From the NCBI GenBank assembly GCA_900557635.1, contig USTB01000043.1, positions 1-7,052 on the forward strand: a DNA stretch of 7,052 nucleotides. The letters run 5' to 3'. The DNA comes from an uncultured Eubacteriales bacterium. Lineage in GTDB: Bacteria; Bacillota_A; Clostridia; Oscillospirales; CAG-272. Shown here piece by piece: positions 1 through 5,928 of the stretch. The number at the start of each line of letters is the position of its first letter. The first letter of the stretch is position 1. Below the pieces are notes generated by a model. The model saw only the letters and a program-made list of their open reading frames with translations, had not been told where the DNA came from and did not search any database. The position numbers were made by a program, and so were the translations under genes.

Positions 1-108
1 ATCATGTATGCCCGTGCCGAAATCGGCGCGTATCATGAAACGCGGGGAGCGGCGGCGCGGGAACGTGAGGAAGCGGCGCAAAGGTCGGAGAAAAAGAAAA
101 AAGATTGA
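1..108 (+). CDS. C-terminal tail of an unidentified protein
   Basis: Frame 1 is open from the window edge to TGA at 106-108 and gives 35 residues. The tail is highly charged (REREE, then EKKKKD at the very end) and Ala/Arg-rich, as in a disordered or helical basic C-terminus. The product cannot be identified from this piece. The next gene begins 121 bases later and has no obvious terminator before it, so this gene may belong to the same transcription unit. The possibility that the frame is open by chance cannot be excluded, because only 35 codons are visible. Confidence 0.45.
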   Translation: MMYARAEIGAYHETRGAAAREREEAAQRSEKKKKD

Positions 109-229
109 GGCATCTGCACCGCATTATTCGCACATGCTTTGATTTCGACGGCACACTTCCGTATGCACCCGTTCTTTGAGGGGATAATGGATTCTGTTTC
201 CTATTTGTAAAGAAAGCTCAGGTTTTATT

Positions 230-1168
230 ATGGCACAGTCACGCTTCGGGGCACTGCGCTCCGATATCATGCTTTTGGTCACTGCCTTGATTTGGGGCAG
301 TGCGTTTGTGGCACAGGACATCGGCGCAGATTATCTGCCGCCGTTTTCCTTTAATACCATCCGTTTGTTTGTGGGCGGGATCGTCCTGCTCCCCGTGATA
401 CTGCTCAGCGACCGTCTCGGCATCGGACGGAAGCCGCAGTCGGCAAAGGGACGCCGCGACCTGCTGATCGGCGGTGTGCTGTGCGGTCTTTGCCTGTCCG
501 CCGCCTCCAATCTGCAACAGATCGGCATCAATGCCGATACCTCGGCGGGCAAGGCAGGCTTCATTACGGCGATGTATATTGTTTTGGTGCCTGTGATCTC
601 CCTGTTTTTGGGCAAGAAAAGCAGTGCGGAGATATGGATCAGCATCGCCATCGCGGCGGTGGGTCTGTATCTGCTCTGCGTGAAGCAGGGCTTTTCCGTG
701 GAGATCGGCGATATTTTCCTTATGCTGTGCGCTCTGTGCTATGCGTTTCACATTCTGATCGTGGGACATTTCTCCAAGATCACGGACGGCGTTCGCCTAT
801 CCTGCCTGCAATTCTTTTTGGCGGGGCTGAGCGGGCTTCCGTTTTTGCTGATGGAAGCGCCCGCCGTGAGCGCGGTATTCGATGCCAAATGGTCGATTTT
901 GTACGCCGGTGTCATGTCGTGCGGCGTGGGCTATACTCTGCAGATTCTGGCACAGCGGCGGGCAGACCCGACGGTGGCAAGCCTGCTGATGAGCATGGAG
1001 TCGGCATTCTCGGTTTTGATCGGCTGGATCATTCTCGGAGAAGCCCTCACGGCACGTGAGCTGATCGGCTGTGCGCTGATCCTGTGCGCCGTGGTGCTTT
1101 CCCAGCTTCCGCCTACCGTATGGGGACGCCTGTTCCCGCGCAGAAAGGAAAAGACCGATGAGCAATGA
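230..1168 (+). CDS. EamA/DMT-superfamily transporter (10 TM)
   Basis: This 312-residue protein is probably an inner-membrane drug/metabolite transporter of the EamA (RhaT/YdcZ-like) family. About ten hydrophobic segments can be seen, roughly at residues 12-30, 40-60, 78-97, 107-127, 131-150, 157-178, 186-207, 221-240, 246-268 and 272-292. The two EamA repeats are recognisable: each starts with an 'LIWGSAF'-like or 'ALCYAFH'-like helix, and the second ends in the characteristic PTVASLLMSMESAF...LGE block (about residues 247-271). The C-terminus is a short basic tail (RRKEKTDEQ), typically cytoplasmic. The start at 230 is preceded only by a weak purine stretch (AGCTCAGG) at good distance, so initiation may be inefficient. 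A weak -35/-10 pair (TTGATT at 139-144, TATGCA at 162-167, 17-base spacer) lies upstream, but support is poor. The substrate cannot be inferred. The stop codon overlaps the next gene by 11 bases. Confidence 0.9.
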   Translation: MAQSRFGALRSDIMLLVTALIWGSAFVAQDIGADYLPPFSFNTIRLFVGGIVLLPVILLSDRLGIGRKPQSAKGRRDLLIGGVLCGLCLSAASNLQQIGINADTSAGKAGFITAMYIVLVPVISLFLGKKSSAEIWISIAIAAVGLYLLCVKQGFSVEIGDIFLMLCALCYAFHILIVGHFSKITDGVRLSCLQFFLAGLSGLPFLLMEAPAVSAVFDAKWSILYAGVMSCGVGYTLQILAQRRADPTVASLLMSMESAFSVLIGWIILGEALTARELIGCALILCAVVLSQLPPTVWGRLFPRRKEKTDEQ

Positions 1169-2321
1169 GCTGACCCTGGTGGCGACCTGTCTGTTCGGGC
1201 TGGAGAAATTTGTGGGCGAGGAGATCGATGCGTTGGGGTATCGGCGTCTGTCCACCATGGACGGCAGAGTGACCTTTGCCGGAGACCTTGACGCCGTTGC
1301 CCGCTGTAATTTATGGCTTCGCACGGCGGAGCGTCTTTATATCCGCATCGGCGGCTTTCACGCCGAGGCCTTCACTGAGCTGTTCGACGGTTGTGCGGCG
1401 CTTCCGTGGGAGGAATGGATCGGGAAGGACGACGCCTTTCCCGTAAAAGGACATTCCATCCGCAGCAAGTTGTTTTCGGTTTCGGACTGTCAGAGCATTT
1501 TGAAGAAAGCCATCTGCCGCCGTCTGGAAGGGAAGTACGGCATACGTTGGTTTCCGGAAACCGGCACGAAATATCAGGTGGAGTTTTTCCTGTTTTGTGA
1601 TGAAGTGACCCTGATGATCGATACCTCGGGCGTCCCTCTGCATAAGCGCGGCTACCGTCCGACAGCGGGAGACGCGCCCCTGCGCGAGACTCTTGCTGCG
1701 GCAATGGTGCGGATGGCGCGCCCGCGCGAGGACGTGCTTTTGTGGGATCCCTTCTGCGGCTCGGGCACTATTCCCATCGAGGCGGCGCTTCTCATGACGG
1801 GCACCGCGCCCGGTCTGCACCGTTCCTTTGCCGCAGAGAGCTTTGCGGCGATCCCGCAGGACAGCTTTGCCCGTGCGCGGGAGGAGGCTCGCTGTGCCGT
1901 ACATCAAACGGATTTTTGCGCGTATGCCTCGGACATAGACCCTGCCGTGATCGATATTGCGCAGTCTGCCGTGGATCGTGCGGGCATGGGCGCGCGCATC
2001 CGTTGCTTTGTGCGCGATGCACGAACCATTGAGACCGAGGGCAGACGGGGTACGGTGGTGTGTAATCCGCCGTACGGCGAACGCATGATGGATCTGCGTT
2101 CGGCACAGGCACTGTACCGCGACATCGGAAAGGCGTGGCAGTCACTCGGCGCATGGCAGATCTATGTGATCTGCTCGGACGAGACCTTTGAAAAATGGTA
2201 CGGCAGGCGCGCCGATAAGGTTCGCCGTTTATATAACGGCATGATACGTTGCAATTACTATCAGTTTTTCCGCAACAAAACGGCTTTCCATGACAAAGGA
2301 GGATCCCGACATGCTTTCTGA
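1158..2321 (+). CDS. THUMP-domain class I SAM-dependent RNA methyltransferase (YpsC / RlmL N-terminal type)
   Basis: The protein has 387 residues, the usual size of the stand-alone Firmicutes YpsC family (COG0116). This family corresponds to the RlmL half of the E. coli RlmL/RlmK fusion, which makes N2-methylguanosine in 23S rRNA. An N-terminal ferredoxin-like plus THUMP RNA-binding part covers about residues 1-160. A Rossmann methyltransferase domain follows, with SAM-binding motif I DPFCGSGT at 197-204, an acidic-loop residue in SDIDP (D259) and the N2-guanine methyltransferase motif IV NPPYGERM starting at N303. Motif IV of the NPPY type indicates methylation of an exocyclic base nitrogen. 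The start at 1158 has an AAAGGA Shine-Dalgarno inside the end of the EamA gene. The overlap (ATGAGCAATGA) suggests translational coupling. The family assignment is strong; the exact rRNA site is inferred from the family only. Confidence 0.93.
   Translation: MSNELTLVATCLFGLEKFVGEEIDALGYRRLSTMDGRVTFAGDLDAVARCNLWLRTAERLYIRIGGFHAEAFTELFDGCAALPWEEWIGKDDAFPVKGHSIRSKLFSVSDCQSILKKAICRRLEGKYGIRWFPETGTKYQVEFFLFCDEVTLMIDTSGVPLHKRGYRPTAGDAPLRETLAAAMVRMARPREDVLLWDPFCGSGTIPIEAALLMTGTAPGLHRSFAAESFAAIPQDSFARAREEARCAVHQTDFCAYASDIDPAVIDIAQSAVDRAGMGARIRCFVRDARTIETEGRRGTVVCNPPYGERMMDLRSAQALYRDIGKAWQSLGAWQIYVICSDETFEKWYGRRADKVRRLYNGMIRCNYYQFFRNKTAFHDKGGSRHAF
2295..2302 (+). promoter_or_regulatory. Strong Shine-Dalgarno that sets the rhamnosidase start
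   Basis: AAAGGAGG lies 8 bases before ATG at 2311. An earlier in-frame ATG at 2290 overlaps this site and has no Shine-Dalgarno of its own, so 2311 is the supported start. The site lies inside the last codons of the methyltransferase gene, which allows reinitiation by ribosomes finishing that gene. Confidence 0.85.
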
Positions 2322-4569
2322 ACGTTTCATTTCCGCCGGATACGGCATGTGCAACATGTATGATTTTGTGCCGTCGCCCTATCTGCGGCGGTCATTCACC
2401 CTGCCTGCCGCGCCCGATGCGGCGCAGATCACCCTTTCCGCGCTCGGCTTTTACGAGTTGTTTGTCAACGGCAACCGCATCACGCGCGGACTTCTGTCCC
2501 CGTTCATCTCCAATTCCGACGATCTGGTGTATTATGATCGGTATGATCTCACGCCCTACCTCACCGAAGGCGAAAACGTCATCGGTCTGCAATTGGGCAA
2601 CGGCATGCAGAACTGCTTCGGCGGCTATGTGTGGTGCTTTGACGGGGCGAGCTTTCGCACCGAGCCAAAGACCGCACTGCACTGTGAGATCCGATGCGGG
2701 GAGCAGACTGTTTCCTTTGAGGCGGATGAGAGCTTCCGCTGTGCGCCGTCCCCCATCTATTACGACGACCTCCGCATGGGCGAGCGGTATGATGCGCGCC
2801 GCGAGATCGCGGGATGGGATATGCCAGGCTTTGACGACAGCGCATGGACGCCTGCCGTTTCCGTTTCCACACCCAAGGGGGAGCGTCGGCTGTGCGAGGC
2901 GCATCCCATTTTGCCGCGTGAGGAGAGAAAGCCCGTTGCAATCTGGCGCGAGGGCGACGACTATATCTACGATTTCGGTGTGAATGCGGCGGGCTTGCCG
3001 CGTCTGCGCATCTGCGGCGAAGCGGGGCAGAAGATCGATATGGTTCACGCCGAGATCCTCCGTGACGGGAAGTTTTTCTACGACAATATCCGTTTCCCGT
3101 GGCCGCAGTATGAAAATTACCCCCTGTACCTCCAGCTCGACAGCTATACCTGTCGCGGAGACGGCGAGGAGGTATACATGCCGCGCTTTACCTATCACGG
3201 CTTCCGCTATATCCGTGTGAGCGGGCTTCGCCCCGAGCAGGCGACAGAGGAGCTTCTGACCTATGTGATCATGAACACCGACATGAAACTGCGGGGCGCG
3301 TTCTCCTGCTCCGATCCCGTGGTGAACCGCATTCAGGAAATGTGTCGGGTATCGACCTTGGCGAACTTTTATCATTTCCCCACCGACTGTCCGCACCGCG
3401 AGAAGAACGGCTGGACTGCCGATGCGGCGCTTTCCGCCGAGCAGGTGCTCCTGAATTGGGAGCCTGATGACAACTACGTGGAATGGTTGCGCAATATCGT
3501 CTGTGCCCAAAGGGAAAGCGGTCAGTTGCCCGGCATCATTCCCACAGGCGGCTGGGGCTTTGACTGGGGCAACGGCCCTGCATGGGACAGCGTGTTGGTT
3601 GAGCTTCCGTACCGTCTGTATCAGATGCGCGGCGATCTGCGCGGCGCCGAGGTGTGCGCCGATGCCCTGCGCCTTTATGTAGACTATATCATGTCGCGCC
3701 GCAATGAGGACGGCACGATCTCCATCGGCTTGGGCGATTGGTGCGCCCCGCACGATCCCATAAAATCCCCGCTTGCCTTCACCGATTCGGTGGAGTGCAC
3801 GGATATTTGCCGCAAGGCTTCCGAGCTGTTCTCGGCGTTGGGCAGAGATGCCGACGCCGCATATGCAAAGGAGTGCAGTGAGGGCTTTCGGCGCGCTGTG
3901 CGGGAGCATCTGTGCGACCGCGACACCATGACCTTTGCGGGCAACTGCCAGACCTCACAGGCAATGGCGATCTACTACGGCATAACCGAGGCGGGCGAGG
4001 AGACAGCGAGGGCATTTTCGGTGTTGATTGATCTGATCCATGAAAACGACGACCATCTGGATACCGGTGTGCTCGGCACGCGCGTTCTGTTCCGCGTTTT
4101 GGCGGACTTCGGGGAGACCGATCTGGCAATGCACATGATCACGCGCCCCGATCTGCCGTCTTACGGCGCTTGGGTCGCACGGGGCGACACCGCACTGTGC
4201 GAGGATTTCAATGATTCGGTTGCCATGACCCAGTCCCACAACCATCAGTTCTGCGCCGATGTTTCCGCATTTTTCATGGAGTATCTGTGCGGCATTCGGG
4301 TGGATCTGCGTCGGGATGCCCGTCATCCGCTGGTCATTGCGCCCCGCTTCCCGGAAACTCTGCAAAGTGCGCGCGCCTTCCACGAAGCGCCCTTCGGCAG
4401 GGTGGACGTGAACTGGCGCCGCACCGAATGGGGCGTTGAGCTGTCGGTGTGGATGCCCGACGGCATGCGCGCGCCGCTGTCACTCGTTGACGGGTGGCAT
4501 GTCAATGATAACGGTGCCGCCTCCGAGATTTCCTCGGGCGTTTATCTTCTGACCCGCGCATCCAACTGA
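2311..4569 (+). CDS. Glycoside hydrolase family 78 alpha-L-rhamnosidase-like protein
   Basis: A 752-residue protein with the modular layout of bacterial GH78 enzymes, which hydrolyse terminal alpha-L-rhamnose from glycans or plant glycosides by inversion. Approximate domains are: an N-terminal beta-sandwich with the typical FYELFVNGNRI strand (about 10-150); a second beta domain (about 200-315); an (alpha/alpha)6 catalytic barrel (about 320-660); and a C-terminal beta domain (about 665-752). The GH78 signature is present as TDCPHREKNGWTADA, with D359, E364 and D371 at the spacing of D567/E572/D579 in Bacillus RhaB; E364 is the expected general acid. The later barrel block is GDTALCEDF (E631) followed by SHNHQF (643-645). 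Family members commonly have a GATTLWE-like sequence here, so the usual Trp is Cys in this protein. No signal peptide is visible, so the enzyme should be cytoplasmic and act on imported oligosaccharides. The substrate is not proven; other GH78-fold specificities remain possible. Confidence 0.9.
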   Translation: MLSERFISAGYGMCNMYDFVPSPYLRRSFTLPAAPDAAQITLSALGFYELFVNGNRITRGLLSPFISNSDDLVYYDRYDLTPYLTEGENVIGLQLGNGMQNCFGGYVWCFDGASFRTEPKTALHCEIRCGEQTVSFEADESFRCAPSPIYYDDLRMGERYDARREIAGWDMPGFDDSAWTPAVSVSTPKGERRLCEAHPILPREERKPVAIWREGDDYIYDFGVNAAGLPRLRICGEAGQKIDMVHAEILRDGKFFYDNIRFPWPQYENYPLYLQLDSYTCRGDGEEVYMPRFTYHGFRYIRVSGLRPEQATEELLTYVIMNTDMKLRGAFSCSDPVVNRIQEMCRVSTLANFYHFPTDCPHREKNGWTADAALSAEQVLLNWEPDDNYVEWLRNIVCAQRESGQLPGIIPTGGWGFDWGNGPAWDSVLVELPYRLYQMRGDLRGAEVCADALRLYVDYIMSRRNEDGTISIGLGDWCAPHDPIKSPLAFTDSVECTDICRKASELFSALGRDADAAYAKECSEGFRRAVREHLCDRDTMTFAGNCQTSQAMAIYYGITEAGEETARAFSVLIDLIHENDDHLDTGVLGTRVLFRVLADFGETDLAMHMITRPDLPSYGAWVARGDTALCEDFNDSVAMTQSHNHQFCADVSAFFMEYLCGIRVDLRRDARHPLVIAPRFPETLQSARAFHEAPFGRVDVNWRRTEWGVELSVWMPDGMRAPLSLVDGWHVNDNGAASEISSGVYLLTRASN

Positions 4570-4702
4570 TTTTCCGATGTATCTGTTTTAGCCTTTACCC
4601 AGTAGTACGATTTAAAGACTAAAAATACATTATCATGATCCCATTCACGAAAAGGAAACACACACCGTATATAAAGGTGTTGTAACGTGTGAAAATCCGA
4701 CC

Positions 4703-4803
4703 GCGTAAAGTTTTAGGCATAACATGGTCGCCCCTACAAATCTGTTACGCTTAAAGCCTTACGCAAGTTGTATTATAACCTTTTTACGCTGATAATTTTA
4801 CGT
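4703..4803. promoter_or_regulatory. Cluster of TTACGC-type hexamers, possible operator
   Basis: TTACGC occurs at 4745-4750, 4759-4764 and 4784-4789, with TTACGT at 4798-4803. The reverse complement GCGTAA is at 4703-4708. The four direct copies form two pairs, each with a start-to-start distance of 14 bases. The cluster lies 50-150 bases before the membrane protein start, where an operator would be expected. Regulator binding is inference from spacing only. Confidence 0.3.
4726..4738. repeat. Possible remnant of a dispersed GC-rich intergenic repeat
   Basis: GGTCGCCCCTACA forms a GC-rich island in AT-rich spacer. From memory, sequences of the type TGTAGGGGCGACC occur as arms of small dispersed intergenic repeats in gut Clostridia. 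Only one arm is seen here and there is no second copy in the window, so this is a tentative call. Confidence 0.2.
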
Positions 4804-4852
4804 TGGCGGATTCTCACGCTCTATAACCCTTATACATTGGGAGATATTGTTT

Positions 4853-5416
4853 ATGAATCAACAGGCAAGCATACGGGAGCCGCGATTTTTGTCGGCTCTG
4901 CGTGAATTTGTTTGGAGCAGGGGATATATGGCTCTCTGCTTTTTTGTGGCGGCGTTCGGCGTGGTCACGGGATGGGAAATTCCGTGTGCCGTTGTGCTCG
5001 GCTACATTGCCTCTGCTGTGCTCATTCTCAGTCCGCATTGGATGCCGGCGTTTCTTCCGATTCTTATGATATCGGCGACCGTGACCCGCTTTTATGACTG
5101 CTTTGATGCCCTCATCGGCTATTGGTGGGTGCTCATTGTGCCCGCGTGCGCCATCGTATTTCACATCGTCCGCTATCGCAGACCGCTTTCCGTGGGACGC
5201 TCCTTTTGGGGGCTGTGCGCGGTGGCGGTCGCCGTGACCTTGGGCGGCTTGGGTTCTCTGTCTTTGCAGGAATATTTCCGACCCATCGCACTGTTCTATG
5301 TCATCGGTCTCGGCGCGGGCATGGTCGTGTTTTATCTGCTTCTGCGTTCAGAATGGTCGTCTGCCGCAGAAGAGCAGACCGGCTTTGTGTTGGGCATCAG
5401 ATTCACGAAGGTGTAA
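4853..5416 (+). pseudogene. 5' part of a multi-pass membrane protein gene, broken near 5365 (possibly O-antigen ligase/polymerase-like)
   Basis: The start at ATG 4853 is supported by GGGAG at 4839-4843 with a 9-base spacer; a TTG two codons earlier is less likely. The frame runs 187 codons to TAA at 5414-5416, but only the first ~170 look native. The sequence after about 5365 is the antisense strand of pyrC. The native part has a short polar N-terminus and about five hydrophobic segments: roughly residues 25-43, 46-63, 65-80, 89-108 and 120-138, with a sixth starting near 148. The pattern and the SRGYMAL-type first helix resemble the N-termini of long Wzy/O-antigen-ligase-like proteins of Clostridia that act in cell-surface polysaccharide assembly. 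No catalytic loop is reached, so this identity is a guess. Most of the gene is missing. Confidence 0.6.
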
Positions 5417-5658
5417 CCGCCGGCGGCTGCGGCGCGGCTGCCGGTCTCGATGTCCTCCTTGTACTCAAAGCCCGGGGTGCGCCAGTGGCAGTGCAGATCC
5501 ACAAAGGCGGGCAGCACCGTCAGGCCGCCTGCATCGAGGACGGTCTCGCCCTCACCGGCCAGCGCGCTCAGATCCTGGCCGACGGCAGCGATCTTGCCGT
5601 CCCGAATGTAGATTTCGAGGGGGTGCCCCTCGGTGTTCACAGCATTGATGAGCAGCAT
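5332..5658 (-). pseudogene. pyrC: 5' fragment of dihydroorotase gene (pyrC)
   Basis: Dihydroorotase is a cytoplasmic zinc amidohydrolase that closes carbamoyl-aspartate to dihydroorotate, the third step of UMP synthesis. The fragment starts at ATG 5658-5656 with AGGGAGGT (5674-5667) 8 bases upstream. It shows the N-terminal beta-sandwich strand with [10 protein letters not shown], the amidohydrolase lead-in [15 protein letters not shown], with metal ligands H56 and H58 and substrate-contact R60, then [13 protein letters not shown]. It ends with [12 protein letters not shown], containing the family's MPNT substrate motif (N90). About 98 native residues are present out of roughly 425 in a type I enzyme. 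The last ten codons before the stop at 5332 come from the sequence across the breakpoint. As it stands it lacks the catalytic aspartate and the remaining metal ligands and cannot be active. Confidence 0.88.
5355..5380. other. Breakpoint joining two truncated genes
   Basis: On the left, the + strand membrane protein stays hydrophobic and plausible up to about 5355. On the right, the minus-strand dihydroorotase is recognisable from 5658 down to the codons for VCSSA at about 5365-5380. Beyond that its residues ([10 protein letters not shown], then stop at 5332-5334) no longer resemble the family. The exact crossover cannot be fixed because the sequence CTGCCGCAGAAGAGCAG is compatible with both sides. 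No transposase, integrase, inverted termini or target duplication is seen around it. Confidence 0.7.
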
Positions 5659-5697
5659 CTCAATTTACCTCCCTGTTTCGGTTTCAATGGGCGGACT

Positions 5698-5711
5698 GCC
5701 CGCGGACGGGC
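5698..5711 (-). promoter_or_regulatory. Small hairpin between attenuator and pyrC ribosome binding site
   Basis: GCCCG and CGGGC pair as a 5-bp GC stem around a 4-base loop, immediately after the T-run of the attenuator on the minus strand. It is not followed by T residues, so it is not a terminator itself. It could stabilise the readthrough transcript 5' end or space the attenuator from the pyrC Shine-Dalgarno. Confidence 0.35.
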
Positions 5712-5744
5712 AAAAAAAAGAACTTTTCCACAGCGGAAAAGTTC
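5712..5744 (-). terminator. Intrinsic terminator / attenuator in the pyrC leader
   Basis: On the minus strand a perfect 10-bp stem, GAACTTTTCC pairing with GGAAAAGTTC (5744-5735 and 5729-5720), encloses a 5-base loop GCTGT and is followed directly by eight T residues (5719-5712). This is a textbook Rho-independent terminator for minus-strand transcription; on the + strand no T-run follows. It lies inside the 5' leader of pyrC, about 120 bases after the predicted -10 and 53 bases before the pyrC ATG, so it should control entry into pyrC rather than end an operon. The leader ORF stop codon overlaps the first two stem bases. Confidence 0.85.
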
Positions 5745-5832
5745 AAAATGCGAAAAAAGGAAACAACGAACCCACAGCAAAAACGGCTGCAAACTGCTTT
5801 TTCAGTTTTGCGCGCATCATTTTAGCCTGCAT
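5743..5832 (-). CDS. 29-residue leader peptide of a pyrBI-type attenuator
   Basis: This short ORF starts at ATG 5832-5830 with AAGGAG (5846-5841) exactly 8 bases upstream, a ribosome binding site as good as those of full genes. The peptide has a basic first half (MQAKMMRAKLKKQ) and a hydrophobic Phe-rich end (GSLFPFFAF); six of the last 16 residues are Phe, encoded by U-rich codons. TGA at 5745-5743 enters the first two bases of the terminator stem. A ribosome reaching the stop would therefore cover the 5' arm and prevent hairpin formation. This is the logic of pyrBI leader (pyrL) attenuation in E. coli: low UTP slows RNA polymerase in the U-tract, the ribosome catches up, and transcription reads through. 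It may have no function as a protein. A Phe-starvation attenuator or a small membrane peptide are alternatives. Confidence 0.75.
   Translation of the reverse strand: MQAKMMRAKLKKQFAAVFAVGSLFPFFAF
5745..5770 (-). promoter_or_regulatory. U-rich tract in the pyrC leader
   Basis: In the minus-strand transcript 17 of 26 bases are U, including a run of six and a run of four, directly upstream of the terminator stem. In pyrBI-type control such a tract makes RNA polymerase speed depend on the UTP level. It also encodes the Phe-rich end of the leader peptide. The UTP-sensing role is inferred by analogy. Confidence 0.6.
5774..5790 (-). promoter_or_regulatory. Candidate pause hairpin upstream of the U-rich tract
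   Basis: CAGC (5789-5786) pairs with GCTG (5778-5775) around a 7-base loop, extendable by one to two G-U pairs on the outside. Its place directly before the U-rich tract corresponds to the transcription pause hairpin of the E. coli pyrBI leader. The same CAGC segment could instead pair with an identical GCTGTGG copy in the terminator loop (5734-5728), a possible competing structure. The stem is short, so confidence is limited. Confidence 0.4.
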
Positions 5833-5871
5833 CGTGTTTTCTCCTTTTAAGTTTGCGATTTATTTCGATAT

Positions 5872-5901
5872 ATTTTATCATAGAAACGCAAAATGTGTCA
5901 A
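5872..5901 (-). promoter_or_regulatory. pyrC: Sigma-A-type promoter of the pyrC leader transcript
   Basis: Read on the minus strand, a perfect -35 TTGACA (5901-5896) is followed after 18 bases by -10 TAAAAT (5877-5872), with an extended -10 TG one base before it. Transcription would begin near 5865, giving a leader of about 150 nt to the end of the terminator T-run. The leader ribosome binding site lies about 20 bases downstream of the predicted start. Confidence 0.75.
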
Positions 5902-5928
5902 TGCTTCTGCGCTTTTTTCCTGTAAAAA

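Larger units (their letters stand above)
4570..4852 (+). other. AT-rich intergenic region between the rhamnosidase and the truncated membrane protein gene
   Basis: No gene is visible in these 283 bases. The stretch is clearly more AT-rich than the flanking genes. It has no convincing terminator for the upstream operon: a 5-bp stem ACACC/GGTGT (4662-4666 with 4676-4680) is followed by TGTAAC rather than a T-run. -10-like sequences occur at 4791-4797 and 4822-4836, but none has a good -35 at normal spacing, so a promoter for the membrane protein gene is likely but cannot be placed. The region also holds a cluster of TTACGC hexamers and a GC-rich repeat-like fragment, listed separately. Confidence 0.5.

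Noticed and set aside
2392..3909. A long (505-codon) open frame on the minus strand opposite the rhamnosidase gene
   Set aside because: It lies entirely antisense to a well-supported GH78 gene, has no domain-like pattern and no ribosome binding site, and is explained by the high GC and codon bias of the sense gene.
4662..4680. Terminator after the rhamnosidase gene
   Set aside because: The ACACC/GGTGT stem is only 5 bp with a 9-base AT loop and is followed by TGTAAC rather than a T-run.
5122..5850. A 242-codon + strand open frame crossing the junction
   Set aside because: It is out of frame with the membrane protein and antisense to pyrC and its leader; its sequence is low-complexity Arg/Gly-rich, as expected for a shadow frame.
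5659..5871. PyrR-binding attenuator for pyrC
   Set aside because: The conserved PyrR-binding loop with its anti-antiterminator stem is not visible; a translated leader ORF occupies the space instead.
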